Part shown: piece by piece, positions 1 through 8,994 of the stretch | Numbering within the stretch: the stretch's first letter is position 1 | Layout of the letters: each line of letters starts with the position of its first letter | Assembly (NCBI RefSeq): GCF_900141755.1 | Contig: NZ_LT670844.1 | Location: 1,674,001 to 1,738,000 of the forward strand | Reading direction: 5' to 3' | Length of the DNA: 64,000 nt | Source of the DNA: Bradyrhizobium lablabi | GTDB lineage: Bacteria; Pseudomonadota; Alphaproteobacteria; Rhizobiales; Xanthobacteraceae | Notes under the pieces: model-generated | The model's database searches: none | Seen by the model: the letters and a program-made list of their open reading frames with translations, nothing else | What the model was told of the DNA's origin: nothing | Program-made: the position numbers and the translations under genes

Positions 1-864
1 CACGCCGCGCGGCACCGCATGGTCGTGGCTGCGGCCCATCAGATGCAGATCGGTCGACGGCAATATCGTCACCGCAACGCCGGCACGCGCCAACTGCGCG
101 GCGATGGCGCCAAAACGCTCCGGAGCCAACAGCGACATCTGCGTGACGTGTCCGACGGCGACCCGGCCGCCCCAGCCATATTCCTCGGTCTTGCGGCAGA
201 CATATTCGATCTGCATCCCATCCGTGGTTTCGGCAAGGTCGAGATGCATGTCGATCTCGGCGTCGAACTCGCGCGCGATGGCAAAGATCCGGTCGATCTG
301 GCCGCGTGGATCGGTGTCGAAATAAGGCACGGCGCCGATCGTCCGCGCGCCCCGGCGCAGGCCCTCGATCAACAGCTCTTCGGTGCCGGGATTATTGGTG
401 AGCCCTTCCTGCGGGAAGACGCACAGTTCCACATCGATGGCCCAAGCATAATCGCGGGCGAGCTGCTCGATCGCCTCCAAGCCGGTCATGCCGATGCCAG
501 GATCGAGCTCGACATGGGTGCGCATGCGCGTCGTGCCCTGCGCGATGCAGCGCTCGAGCGTTCGCTTGCCGCGGGCGTAAACATCCTCGACGGTGAAATT
601 GCGTTTGGCGGCCGCCGTTTCCCGGACCGCTTCGGCGACGGTGCCTTCCTCGATGCGGCAACGCTCGAGGATGCAGGTCTTGTCGAGATGAATGTGCGTC
701 TCGATCAGGCCAGCGACCACGAGGCAACCCTCAGCTTTCAATTCCGGTGCATCCACCGCGAGATCCGGCGAAATGGCGGCAATCGCCGCGCCCTGAATGC
801 CGATATCGACGCGGCGAAGCTGTCCGCTATCGAGAATGCAGGCGTCGCGGATGACCAGATCCAT
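1..864 (-). CDS. Cytosine-deaminase-like amidohydrolase (3' end outside window)
   Basis: Metal-dependent amidohydrolase of the cytosine deaminase / AtzC group, which removes amino or amide groups from pyrimidine- or triazine-like rings in the cytoplasm. Read on the minus strand, the frame is open from the ATG at 864 to the window edge, so about 288 residues are seen and the C-terminus is missing. The metal motif HIHLDK lies near residue 60, a second metal motif DMHLD and GHVTQ follow, and the visible end reads DLHLMGRSHDH, typical of cytosine deaminases. Its ATG overlaps the stop of the upstream Liv fusion by one base (TGATG), so it is the last visible gene of the livK operon. The true substrate is unknown; a cyclic amide brought in by that transporter is the natural guess. 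Confidence 0.8.
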   Translation of the reverse strand, partial: MDLVIRDACILDSGQLRRVDIGIQGAAIAAISPDLAVDAPELKAEGCLVVAGLIETHIHLDKTCILERCRIEEGTVAEAVRETAAAKRNFTVEDVYARGKRTLERCIAQGTTRMRTHVELDPGIGMTGLEAIEQLARDYAWAIDVELCVFPQEGLTNNPGTEELLIEGLRRGARTIGAVPYFDTDPRGQIDRIFAIAREFDAEIDMHLDLAETTDGMQIEYVCRKTEEYGWGGRVAVGHVTQMSLLAPERFGAIAAQLARAGVAVTILPSTDLHLMGRSHDHAVPRGV

Positions 865-3296
865 CAATTCACCGCCGCCGGAAGGGCGCCAAGATAAGCT
901 TCGTCCAGCCTTGCACCACGCAACTCCGCGGCGCGGCCCTGCGCCACCACCTGGCCGCCGCCGAGCACATAGCCGCGATCGGCAATGGCAAGCACGTGAT
1001 CTGCCATTTGATCGACGATCAGTAAAGTCATGCCCTCCTCGCGCAGCCGCCTGAACTGTGCGAACAGCTCGGCCGCGACCGCGGGCGCCAAGCCGAGCGA
1101 CGGCTCGTCGAGCAAAAGGATGTCGGGCCGCGCCAGCAGGCCGCGGGCAACCGCAAGCATTTGCTGTTCGCCGCCGGACAACAGCCCCGCCGCGCCGTGC
1201 AGCCGGGGGCGCAGTTTTGGAAAACGGTCCAGCATGCTTTCGATCTCCGCAAGATTAAAATCGCCGCGACGGGTCGCGCCAAGGCGAAGGTTTTCGGCAA
1301 CGGTCAATTGCGGAAAGACCTGACGGCCCTCAGGGACAAGGATCAAGCCCGCGCGCGCGACACGGTGTGCCGGAAGCCGCTCGAGCTCCACGCCGCCAAA
1401 GCCGATATTTCCCTGCACCGGTCGGATCAGGCCGCTCAGCACCTTCATCAAGGTCGACTTGCCGGCGCCGTTGGGACCGAGCACGGCGATGGTTTCTCCG
1501 CGGCCGACCGAGATAGCGATTCCGTCGAGTACCGCAAGCGGTCCATATCCGGCGCTGAGCTTGCGGACGTCGAGCAAGGTCGCCCCGGCCTGTCGCTGTG
1601 CGACCGGTTGGGCCGATGTCGCGGCACCGAGATAGGCCGCTTTGACCGCCGGATCGGCGCGCACAACGGCCGGCGGGCCTGCGGCGATGCGGCGTCCGGC
1701 ATCGAGCACGACGATGTCATCGGAGATCGACATCACCAGCGACATGTCATGCTCGACGAGAACGACGGCGAGACCGGCGCGCGCCAGGCGCTGCAGCAGG
1801 CCGCCCAATTTGACGGTATCGGCGTCATCGAGCCCGGCGGCCGGCTCATCCAGCAGCAGCACGGCGGGCGCCGTGGCGAGCGCACGCGCAATCTCGATCA
1901 ACCGGCGATCCACATGCGGCAGTGTGGCGGCCAGTCTCGTTTCCGGCCCGGAATAGCCGACCAGGGAAAGCAGCGCGCGCGCCAGCGCCGGCGGCGCCTC
2001 GCCGCGCCAGGCGCCGCGCAGCAGGCCGAGGCGGACATTGTCGAGCACGCTCAGACTGCCGAACGGCTGCGCGGTCTGAAAGGTACGTGCAAGGCCCGCG
2101 CGCGCAACGTCATGGGCGGGCTGGCCGGTGATCCCGCGGGTGCCGACCCGCACGGTTCCGGAATCCGGATGCTGGAATCCGCTGACCAGGTTGAGCAGCG
2201 TTGTCTTGCCGGCGCCGTTCGGACCGATCACGCTGGTGACGCGGCCGGACGGCGCGGTCAGGTCGACGCCTGCGACCGCGATGACCCCGCCGAAAGCGAC
2301 GCGCACGCCTTCGGCCGACAGACTGCCGCGAGGGCCCGCAAGCAGCGCCAAAGCGAAGTCGATATCCAATGCAACGTCGGAAACGGGCGCTTCCGATCTC
2401 ACAAAGCGGCCGATGGCGCCGGCGATTCCGCCGGGGGCAACCCAGAGCACGATCAACAGGCCGGCGCCGAACACCAGAAGGCGGTATTCGGCGAGGCTCG
2501 CCAGCATTTCCGGCAACAGCACGACCACCGCCGATCCCAGCAGCGGGCCAAGGGTGCGGCCGGCGCCGCCGACCACTACGACCAGGAGAAACAAGATCGA
2601 TTGCGAGAACGGAAACGAGCTCGGCGCAATAAAACCGGTGAGCGCCGCTTGCAATCCACCGGCGAGACCGGCTGCCATTGCCGCCAGCACGAAAGCCGCG
2701 GTCCGTACCGGCAACGCCGCGATGCCGATGCTGCGGGCAGCCGCCGGCGCGGAAGCTGTCGCCCGCATCGCGAGACCCAGCGGGCTTCGTGCGAATTTAT
2801 AAAACGCTGACAGCGCCAGCGCGCAAAATCCGCAGGCCAGCAGCGCCGTGCCGCCGGTACCGAAGGGAGCGGGAATGCCGACAAGCCCGCTCGCACCGCC
2901 GGTCACCCCCTGCCACTCGACGGAGACGGACTCGACGATGAAGCCGAAGGCGATAGTGACCATGGCAAGATACGGACCGGTCACGCGAAGCGCGGGAATA
3001 GAGAGCGCCGCCGAAATTGCTGCGACCAAAAGCACCGAAAGCGGCAAAGCTTGCCAAAAGCCAAGGCCGGCCTTGGTTGTCAGGATCCCCACGCCGTAAG
3101 CGCCGAGCGCCAGAAACCCGCCCTGGCCGAGCGATACTTCACCGGCAAGCCCGAACAACACGTTCAAGCCGATGCCGACCAGCGCGGTGGTCGCCAAGGT
3201 CCCCATCAAATAGGCGTAGTAGCCCGGCGCGAGCAGGCAAATCGCAACGGCGCCGGCGGCGAGCGCTGCGGCAAGCGCGATGGTGATGATCTTCAT
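864..3296 (-). CDS. Fused Liv-type ABC importer: permease + two ATPase domains
   Basis: Single 810-residue chain joining three subunits that are normally separate: a LivM-like permease (about residues 1-300, multiple membrane segments), a LivG-like ATPase (about 325-560) and a LivF-like ATPase (about 575-805). Walker A motifs are GPNGAGKT at 358-365 and GPNGAGKS at 607-614; Walker B LLLDEP occurs in both. The second ATPase has a normal LSGGEQQ signature, but the first has LPHVDRRLIEIA (about 459-470) where LSYGxQRRLEIA is expected, so that signature is degenerate. The start overlaps the permease gene upstream by four bases. It imports an amide or amino-acid-like solute delivered by the binding protein at 4166-5350. 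The fusion reads through cleanly in one frame, so an assembly error is unlikely. Confidence 0.9.
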   Translation of the reverse strand: MKIITIALAAALAAGAVAICLLAPGYYAYLMGTLATTALVGIGLNVLFGLAGEVSLGQGGFLALGAYGVGILTTKAGLGFWQALPLSVLLVAAISAALSIPALRVTGPYLAMVTIAFGFIVESVSVEWQGVTGGASGLVGIPAPFGTGGTALLACGFCALALSAFYKFARSPLGLAMRATASAPAAARSIGIAALPVRTAAFVLAAMAAGLAGGLQAALTGFIAPSSFPFSQSILFLLVVVVGGAGRTLGPLLGSAVVVLLPEMLASLAEYRLLVFGAGLLIVLWVAPGGIAGAIGRFVRSEAPVSDVALDIDFALALLAGPRGSLSAEGVRVAFGGVIAVAGVDLTAPSGRVTSVIGPNGAGKTTLLNLVSGFQHPDSGTVRVGTRGITGQPAHDVARAGLARTFQTAQPFGSLSVLDNVRLGLLRGAWRGEAPPALARALLSLVGYSGPETRLAATLPHVDRRLIEIARALATAPAVLLLDEPAAGLDDADTVKLGGLLQRLARAGLAVVLVEHDMSLVMSISDDIVVLDAGRRIAAGPPAVVRADPAVKAAYLGAATSAQPVAQRQAGATLLDVRKLSAGYGPLAVLDGIAISVGRGETIAVLGPNGAGKSTLMKVLSGLIRPVQGNIGFGGVELERLPAHRVARAGLILVPEGRQVFPQLTVAENLRLGATRRGDFNLAEIESMLDRFPKLRPRLHGAAGLLSGGEQQMLAVARGLLARPDILLLDEPSLGLAPAVAAELFAQFRRLREEGMTLLIVDQMADHVLAIADRGYVLGGGQVVAQGRAAELRGARLDEAYLGALPAAVN

Positions 3297-4162
3297 ACCC
3301 GTACCTTGGTCCGAACCCCGAATAATCCGGACGGCGCCAGGGCAAGGGCTGCGATGACGGCGGTGAAGGTGACGATCTGGGTGCTGCTCGACCCAAGCCA
3401 GGTGGTGGCGCAGGCTTCCACCAGGCCATAGGCGAGGCCCGCGATCACCACGCCCCAGGGATTGGTGAGGCCGCCGAGGATCGCCACCGCGAATGCCTTG
3501 ATGCCGAACAACGTCCCCATGTCGTAGGCGACGTTGTAAAGCGGCGCGATCAATATGCCGCCGATCCCGGCAAGCAGTGCGGCAACCGCATAAGTGAGCG
3601 CGACGAGTCGCGTCACGTCGATGCTCATCAATCGCGCGGCGTCCGGGTTCTCGACGGCCGCGCGCAGTTTCAGGCCGAGCCCGGTCCGGTGCATGCCGAG
3701 ATGGACCAACAGCGCCAATCCAAGTCCAACCGCCGGTATCAACACCTGCAGCGGAAAGACGCCGATATTGCCGATCACCCAGGGATCATCCGCCAGCGCC
3801 GACGGCAGCGCGCGGGGCTCCTTGCCGAACAGCGTCATCGCGACATTGTCGAGCACGATGCCGAGCGCCACCGTTGCCATCAGCCAGGAATTGGTGCCGC
3901 GCGCGACGAACGGCCGGACCGCGATGCGCTCGACGATGAGGCCCCAGATGGCGCAAGCCAAAAGCGCCGCCGGTACCGCGGCGATCATCGGCCAGTGCAT
4001 CCCGACGGCCAAAGCGTGGCAAACGACCGCCCCCAGCATCACCGACGAACCCTGCGCAAAGTTCACCGTGCCGGAGACGGCAAAGGTCAGCGTAAAACCA
4101 AGCGCGATCAGGCCGTAGATGCTGCCGAGACTAAGCCCTGAGACAAGCGCGGTCGCCAGCAT
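3293..4162 (-). CDS. Liv-type ABC transporter permease (LivH-like)
   Basis: Inner-membrane permease of the branched-chain amino acid transporter superfamily, 289 residues with about eight hydrophobic segments and the family signature GLSLGSIYGLIALGFTL at its N-terminus. It should pair with the LivM-like domain of the fusion protein encoded immediately downstream (stop and start overlap at 3293-3296) to form the membrane channel. It lies three bases after the binding-protein gene. Substrate cannot be told from the permease itself; the operon ends in a cytosine-deaminase-like enzyme, which points to a nitrogen-rich ring or amide rather than leucine. Confidence 0.9.
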   Translation of the reverse strand: MLATALVSGLSLGSIYGLIALGFTLTFAVSGTVNFAQGSSVMLGAVVCHALAVGMHWPMIAAVPAALLACAIWGLIVERIAVRPFVARGTNSWLMATVALGIVLDNVAMTLFGKEPRALPSALADDPWVIGNIGVFPLQVLIPAVGLGLALLVHLGMHRTGLGLKLRAAVENPDAARLMSIDVTRLVALTYAVAALLAGIGGILIAPLYNVAYDMGTLFGIKAFAVAILGGLTNPWGVVIAGLAYGLVEACATTWLGSSSTQIVTFTAVIAALALAPSGLFGVRTKVRV

Positions 4163-4165
4163 CGC

Positions 4166-5350
4166 TCAGCCCGTGATGGGCTCGATCTGATCTCCGTTGT
4201 AACGGACCATGACGTAGTCGTTCTCGTTCAGAGCGTCGTGGTTCGCATCGGTGAAGGGTTTTGTGTAGCTCTTGATCAGGCCCTGGTAGCTTTCGATGCC
4301 CAAAAATCCCTCGCGCAGTTTTGGACCTTCGGTCGAGCCGGCCTTGGCGAGCGCGAGCGCGGTCAATTGCATGGCATCATAAGCATTGGCGACACCGACC
4401 GGCGGCGTGACATCACCGGGGCCTTTGATGTCAGGATATTTTGCCATCAGCGCCGCGAGCACCTTCTTGCCGATATCGTTCTGCGGTCCGAAGAAACTGT
4501 AGGTCTGGACGAAATGCACTTTGCCCGCCCAGGATCCCGCAAGCTCCGGGAAACGTCCGCCCGAGATGCCCCAGTGCGAAACCACCGGCACCGTCCACGC
4601 CGACTTCTGCAGCGATTTTACCACCTGCGCGCCCGGGGCGGCATTGCCTACCAGGATCACGGTGTCGGCGCCGGCCTCGCGCAACCGCTGCAGTTGCGGC
4701 GTCATATCGACATCCTTGTCTTCGAACTTTTCCGAACCCGCAAGCTTGATGCCGGCAGCTTCGGCCGCAGCGGTGAGGCCGGCGAGATTGGATTCGCCCC
4801 AGCCATTGTTGACCAGCATCAATCCAGGGGTTTTGGCGCTGAAGGTCGTCATCGCGTGCTTGATCAGCGCGCGGTCGACGAGCACGTCGACCGCCGAGAC
4901 GCGAAACACGAAGTTTGGATTGGCGCCGTTGCGGGTGATGTTCGTCGCGGCCGCCCACACGCCCATGAACGGCACCTGCGCCTGGTTCACCAGCGGCACG
5001 ATCGCCTGCGAAACCGGACTATCGATGCCGCCGAACAGGGCGACGACGCCCTCCTTGTCGATCAACTCCCGCGCCGCGGTCTGGCCCTTGGCCGGGTTTG
5101 ACTCGTCGTCGCGGCGCACCAGTTCGAGCATGCGCCCGCCCAAGACACCGCCCCGCGCGTTGATCTCGTCGATTGCTATCGTAAGCCCTCGCGTAATCCC
5201 CTCGCCCGACTTTGCGGATTGTCCGGAAAGCGCGGCAACCAGGCCGATTTTGACGGGTTCCGCTGCCGCGGCGGGGCCGCCGATGAGGCTCCCCAACGCG
5301 ATCCCGGCGGGTAGAGCAATCGCTTGGCGGCGTGTCAGATTTGTCGGCAT
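4166..5350 (-). CDS. Periplasmic solute-binding protein, Liv/Peripla_BP_6 family
   Basis: Exported binding protein of 394 residues that delivers substrate to the Liv-type importer downstream. The N-terminus has a twin-arginine-like signal (TRRQ followed by a hydrophobic stretch and an Ala-rich cleavage site near residue 30). The mature part has the type I periplasmic binding fold, with the start EPVKIGLVAALSGQSAKSGE and the linker-facing motif VGVANAYDAM. An AGGAG ribosome-binding site precedes the ATG by eight bases. A good sigma-54 promoter lies at 5436-5452, about 75 bases upstream of the start. It is first in the operon binding protein - permease - fused permease/ATPases - amidohydrolase. 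The ligand is unknown. Confidence 0.9.
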   Translation of the reverse strand: MPTNLTRRQAIALPAGIALGSLIGGPAAAAEPVKIGLVAALSGQSAKSGEGITRGLTIAIDEINARGGVLGGRMLELVRRDDESNPAKGQTAARELIDKEGVVALFGGIDSPVSQAIVPLVNQAQVPFMGVWAAATNITRNGANPNFVFRVSAVDVLVDRALIKHAMTTFSAKTPGLMLVNNGWGESNLAGLTAAAEAAGIKLAGSEKFEDKDVDMTPQLQRLREAGADTVILVGNAAPGAQVVKSLQKSAWTVPVVSHWGISGGRFPELAGSWAGKVHFVQTYSFFGPQNDIGKKVLAALMAKYPDIKGPGDVTPPVGVANAYDAMQLTALALAKAGSTEGPKLREGFLGIESYQGLIKSYTKPFTDANHDALNENDYVMVRYNGDQIEPITG

Positions 5351-5435
5351 TTAAGAAACTCCTGTTCTTGAAGACTAGCTTTCGGAGACTTCTCATGGAG
5401 CCCTGGAGGGGCGTCATTCTCCCTCGCCAATTCAA

Positions 5436-5452
5436 AGCAAACCGTATGCCAA
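5436..5452 (-). promoter_or_regulatory. Sigma-54 (-24/-12) promoter of the Liv operon
   Basis: On the minus strand the bases read TTGGCATACGGTTTGCT, which fits the consensus YTGGCAYRNNNNTTGCW. The GG (-24) and GC (-12) are exactly 12 bases apart. Transcription would begin near 5425, about 75 bases before the ATG at 5350. Confidence 0.7.
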
Positions 5453-5529
5453 CACCGCTGCAAAACACCTTGCATTTCAGCACTTTCTTTGACGACGGCA
5501 CCGCCGTCTTGCGGGCGGTCTGGCGACCG

Positions 5530-5546
5530 CTGGCACGCTTGTTGCT
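5530..5546 (+). promoter_or_regulatory. Sigma-54 (-24/-12) promoter of dctA
   Basis: CTGGCACGCTTGTTGCT is a perfect match to YTGGCACGNNNNTTGCW. The start of transcription would be near 5557, some 32 bases before the dctA ATG. Rhizobial dctA genes are classically driven by sigma-54 with the activator DctD. Two small inverted repeats lie just upstream (GACGGC/GCCGTC at 5494-5508 and GCGGTC/GACCGC at 5515-5530); whether either is an activator site is not known. Confidence 0.8.
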
Positions 5547-5588
5547 AGTTTGTCACCCAAGATATCCTGAACCGAGGGGGAGCGCTCG

Positions 5589-6908
5589 ATGACGACCATC
5601 ACCACCACTGCGCCTGTTGCGCGAAAGCCGCTGTACACGTCGCTATTTGTTCAGGTCCTGGCGGCGCTGATCCTGGGGATCGTGCTCGGAATGGCGGTTC
5701 CGGACTTTGCCGTCAACTTGAAAGTCTTCAGTGACGCCTTTCTGAAGCTGATCTCGATGATCGTCGCGCCGATCGTGTTCTGCGTGGTCGTGCATGGCAT
5801 TGCCGGGGCCGGCGACCTCAAAAAGGTCGGTCGGGTCGGCGTCAAGGCGCTGGTCTATTTCGAAACCATGACCACGGTGGCGCTGATCGTCGGCCTGTTG
5901 CTCGCCTATCTGTTCGGCCCCGGCCACGGCATGAACATCGATCCCTCGACGCTCGATGCCAAGGCGCTCAACACCCATGCCGAAAACGCCCATAAGCTCG
6001 CGGGCGCCGGCGTCGGCAGCTTCCTCCTGAACATCATCCCGACCACCTCGTTCGACGCACTGTCGCGCAACGACGTGCTGCAGGTCTTGTTCTTCGCGAT
6101 CATCTTCGGCGTCAGCCTCGCCTTGGTCGGGGGAGAAAAGGGCGAGAAGATCACCTCGCTGATCGACGCGGTATCGACCGTGCTGTTCCGCGCGATGGGA
6201 CTGATCGTGCGCGTCGCGCCGCTCGGCGTGCTCGGCGCGGTCGCCTATACGGTCGGACAATATGGCGTCGGCTCGCTCAAGCAACTGGTCTCGCTGGTAG
6301 CCTTGTTCTACGTCTCGCTCGCGATCTTCGTGCTTGGCGTGCTCGGCGGCGTGATGGCGCTCGCCGGATTGAATATCCTCAAATTCATAAGCTATCTGCG
6401 CGAGGAATTGATGATCGTGCTGGCGACCGCGTCGTCGGACGCCGTGCTGCCGCAGATCATGCGCAAGCTGACGCGGATGGGCGTGAAGGACTCCGTCGTA
6501 GGCCTCGTGATCCCGACCGGCTACTCCTTCAACCTCGATGCGTTCTCGATCTATCTGACGCTCGCGGTGGTGTTCATCGCGCAGGCGACCAACACACCGC
6601 TGTCGTTCGGCGATTTGTTGCTGGTGCTCGGCGTGTCGCTGATCACCTCCAAGGGCGCGCATGGCGTCCCCGGTTCGGCGATCGTGATTTTGGCTGCGAC
6701 CTTGAACGCGGTGCCGTCAATCCCTGCGATCGGGCTCGTGCTGGTGCTCTCAGTCGACTGGTTCATCGGCATGGCGCGCGCGCTCGGCAATCTGATCGGC
6801 AACTGCGTTGCCACCGTCGTCGTCGCCGCCTGGGAAGGCGACCTCGACCGCGACAAGGCAAGGCACGTGCTCGACGGCGAGGAACTGGTCGACGTGACGG
6901 CGGGCTAG
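5589..6908 (+). CDS. dctA: C4-dicarboxylate transport protein DctA
   Basis: Inner-membrane symporter of the dicarboxylate/amino acid:cation symporter (DAACS) family, 439 residues, that takes up succinate, fumarate and malate; in rhizobia it feeds nitrogen-fixing bacteroids. Family hallmarks are LKLISMIVAPIVFCVVVHGI near residue 55, the long amphipathic loop after residue 110, the serine-rich ATASSDAVLPQIM near 280 and the PTGYSFNLDAFSIY motif near 308. The length is normal for DctA (about 440). A GGGGGAG ribosome-binding site precedes the ATG. The sigma-54 promoter at 5530-5546 supports the name. It is monocistronic here; the dctB and dctD regulators are not in the window. Confidence 0.95.
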   Translation: MTTITTTAPVARKPLYTSLFVQVLAALILGIVLGMAVPDFAVNLKVFSDAFLKLISMIVAPIVFCVVVHGIAGAGDLKKVGRVGVKALVYFETMTTVALIVGLLLAYLFGPGHGMNIDPSTLDAKALNTHAENAHKLAGAGVGSFLLNIIPTTSFDALSRNDVLQVLFFAIIFGVSLALVGGEKGEKITSLIDAVSTVLFRAMGLIVRVAPLGVLGAVAYTVGQYGVGSLKQLVSLVALFYVSLAIFVLGVLGGVMALAGLNILKFISYLREELMIVLATASSDAVLPQIMRKLTRMGVKDSVVGLVIPTGYSFNLDAFSIYLTLAVVFIAQATNTPLSFGDLLLVLGVSLITSKGAHGVPGSAIVILAATLNAVPSIPAIGLVLVLSVDWFIGMARALGNLIGNCVATVVVAAWEGDLDRDKARHVLDGEELVDVTAG

Positions 6909-6953
6909 GGGGTGAACCCATAAATCCCTCGTGTTGGCGGAGGTCCTCGCGCC

Positions 6954-7346
6954 TCAAGCGCCCGCTTGCTTCGGCATCAGGCTTACATGCGCCGCGGCGA
7001 TGCGCCAGCCTTCCGGCGTGCGCAGCCACACATGACTTTGCCGGCCGGTTACTGTCGAACCTTCGCGTTGAAATTCGGTATTGGCGGTCGCGAAATCACG
7101 GCCGTATGCCGTGATGACAGTGTTCATCAGGCGGCGCGTCATGTTGATCGGGGGCCGGGTTGCGCGGAAATTGGCGATAGCGTCGTAACCGTAGAGGTTT
7201 TCCGCCACGCCGTAGCGGAGCGTGTAGGAGCTCATCCAAAAGAGCTGATCCAACGCCGCAACATCATTGGCAACAAGGGCCCGCTCGTAGCACGCGAAAG
7301 CCGATGCTACTTCGGCAACAATTTCGGGAAGATTGATCTCAAACAT
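6954..7346 (-). CDS. hpxZ: HpxZ / AtzH-like SnoaL-fold protein
   Basis: Small cytoplasmic protein of the NTF2/SnoaL-like fold (DUF3225), about 130 residues. Relatives are HpxZ in Klebsiella oxalurate catabolism and AtzH in the cyanuric-acid/biuret pathway, where AtzH acts on an amide intermediate next to the AtzE/AtzG hydrolase. Visible family signs are NLPEIVAEV at the start, ALDQLFW, and the C-terminal [13 protein letters not shown] chose the ATG at 7346, which has TGGAA upstream and matches relatives; an in-frame GTG at 7361 is possible. It is the last gene of the unit ABC importer - hpxX - hpxY - hpxZ, only a few bases after hpxY. Confidence 0.82.
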   Translation of the reverse strand: MFEINLPEIVAEVASAFACYERALVANDVAALDQLFWMSSYTLRYGVAENLYGYDAIANFRATRPPINMTRRLMNTVITAYGRDFATANTEFQREGSTVTGRQSHVWLRTPEGWRIAAAHVSLMPKQAGA

Positions 7347-7363
7347 GCACAGTATTTCCACAG

Positions 7364-8743
7364 TTAGAATCGTACCGGCGGCGGCGCCAGCACACCGGCA
7401 GCCTCCGCCGCCGCCGCCACCCGCAACACCAGATCCTCACGCCATGGCGCCGCGACGATCTGTATGCCCATCGGCAATGTGCCCGACCCCGCGATCGGCG
7501 CGGCCAGAACCGGCAAGCCGGCGAAGGACAATGGCTGGGTGAAAACGCCGAGATGGCCCGCGGCCGGAAGTTGCCGCCCGTCCACCTCCATCATGCGTTG
7601 GCCGATCGGAAACGCCGGATAAGGCGTGGCGGGCGCGAGGATCACGTCGACGTCGCGGAACAGCGCTTCAAGCTCACTGCAATACCAGCGGCGAAAGCGC
7701 TGCGCGCGCACATACCAGGCCGCCGGCACCAGCGTTCCCGACAGGAACAACGGCCTTGTCATCGGATCGAAGCTGTCGGCCCGGGCCTTGAGATCGGCAA
7801 GATGCAATTCGCCGCCTTCGCTCGCTGTGATGACCATGGCCGCCGCGCGCGCCAGCGCGGGCTCGGGCAAATTGACACGCCGCACGACGCCGAGAGCGGA
7901 AGCGGCCCTTTCCGTCGCGGCGAAGACTTCCGGATGACCGGCGCTGCTGAAGTATCCGGCTGCAAGGGCAACCCTCAAACCATCCATGCCTTGATCGAGC
8001 CTTGAGGCGATCGGCTCGATAGGCTGCCCCACACAAACCGGATCGGCTGGATCTGGGCCCTGCAGCGCGTCGTAAACCGCGGCGATGTCACCGACCGAGC
8101 GGGCGAACGGACCAACATGATCCAAGCTGGCCGCGAACAGGCGGGTGCCCGCCCGGCTCAACCGGCCATAGGTCGGCTTAAGACCGAACACGCCACACAA
8201 TGCCGCCGGTACGCGGATGGAGCCGTTGGTATCGGAGCCCAGGCTCATCGGCACCAGACCGGCGGCGACGGCCGCCGCCGAACCGCCGGATGAGCCGCCG
8301 GCGATGCGTGACAAATCGTGCGGATTGCGCGTCGGCCCATAATGGCTGTTCTGGGTAGAGAAGCCGAAGGCATATTCGTCCATGTTGAGTGCGCCGACCA
8401 AAACCGCGCCGGCGCTTTCAAGGCGCGCCACCAGCGTCGCGTCGCGCGTTGCCGGTGGCAGAGTCGCATCGATGCGCGAGCCGGCGATTGTCGTGATGCC
8501 TTCGACGTCGAAAAGATTCTTGACTGCGAAAGACACGCCGGCAAGCGGGCCGGGGTCGCGGCCAGATCGGACCAAGTCATCGATGCGTGCCGCCGCGGCA
8601 AGGGCGCGGTCCGCGGTGACTGCGGTAAATGCGTTGATCGAGCTGTCGAGCGTGTGAATTCGATCGAGATTGGCGCGCGTGACCTCCACCGCGATTTGCC
8701 GGCCGGCGCGAACAGCTGCGGAAGTTTCGATAACGCTTGCCAT
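7364..8743 (-). CDS. hpxY: AtzE-family amidase (HpxY)
   Basis: Amidase-signature hydrolase of 459 residues. Relatives cleave 1-carboxybiuret (AtzE) or act in oxalurate breakdown (HpxY). The Ser-cisSer-Lys triad is visible: K75 in SFAVKN, S151 in AGGSSGGS, and nucleophile S175 in [11 protein letters not shown]. The frame is open further upstream to 9031, but that extension is a low-complexity Arg-rich shadow running into hpxX; the ATG at 8743 starts a normal amidase N-terminus ([14 protein letters not shown]). The preceding gene encodes the small GatC-like partner that AtzE needs, and hpxZ follows at once. The real substrate (oxalurate, carboxybiuret or another ureide) cannot be decided from sequence. 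Confidence 0.88.
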   Translation of the reverse strand: MASVIETSAAVRAGRQIAVEVTRANLDRIHTLDSSINAFTAVTADRALAAAARIDDLVRSGRDPGPLAGVSFAVKNLFDVEGITTIAGSRIDATLPPATRDATLVARLESAGAVLVGALNMDEYAFGFSTQNSHYGPTRNPHDLSRIAGGSSGGSAAAVAAGLVPMSLGSDTNGSIRVPAALCGVFGLKPTYGRLSRAGTRLFAASLDHVGPFARSVGDIAAVYDALQGPDPADPVCVGQPIEPIASRLDQGMDGLRVALAAGYFSSAGHPEVFAATERAASALGVVRRVNLPEPALARAAAMVITASEGGELHLADLKARADSFDPMTRPLFLSGTLVPAAWYVRAQRFRRWYCSELEALFRDVDVILAPATPYPAFPIGQRMMEVDGRQLPAAGHLGVFTQPLSFAGLPVLAAPIAGSGTLPMGIQIVAAPWREDLVLRVAAAAEAAGVLAPPPVRF

Positions 8744-8751
8744 GGGCCCGG

Positions 8752-8964
8752 TTACCGCCGCAATCCGCCGGCCATGAAAACCGGCGACGGCTCGGCATCC
8801 GGTGGCAGCGGAAACTCCATCAGCGGCGCCGCAACGCGCGCCAGATTGGCAAACACGCCGACGACGGCCGGCATGTCCTCCGGCGCGATCGAAAGTCCGA
8901 TCGCGGCCGCTGTTGCAGCCACATAACGTTGCAGATCGATCGGAGGTGTCGACGGGTCGGTCAT
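8752..8964 (-). CDS. hpxX: HpxX / AtzG-like small amidase subunit (DUF4089)
   Basis: Protein of about 70 residues matching DUF4089, the GatC-like subunit that wraps and stabilises AtzE-type amidases. It shows the pattern of an N-terminal helix (LQRYVAATAAAIGLSI) followed by VVGVFANLARVAAPLMEF and a Pro-rich tail ending PSPVFMAG. I place the start at the ATG at 8964, which has GGAGC eight bases upstream; an ATG four codons earlier (8976) is in frame. It lies eight bases before the amidase start and 30 bases after the BMP binding-protein gene, so it is surely cotranscribed with both. Confidence 0.85.
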   Translation of the reverse strand: MTDPSTPPIDLQRYVAATAAAIGLSIAPEDMPAVVGVFANLARVAAPLMEFPLPPDAEPSPVFMAGGLRR

Positions 8965-8994
8965 CTTGCGCTCCATGGTTCCGGCAGATACCGA

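Noticed and set aside
1161..2810. Long plus-strand frame over the Liv fusion gene
   Set aside because: It is a shadow of the fused transporter gene; its translation has no motif and is rich in Arg, Gln and Ala.
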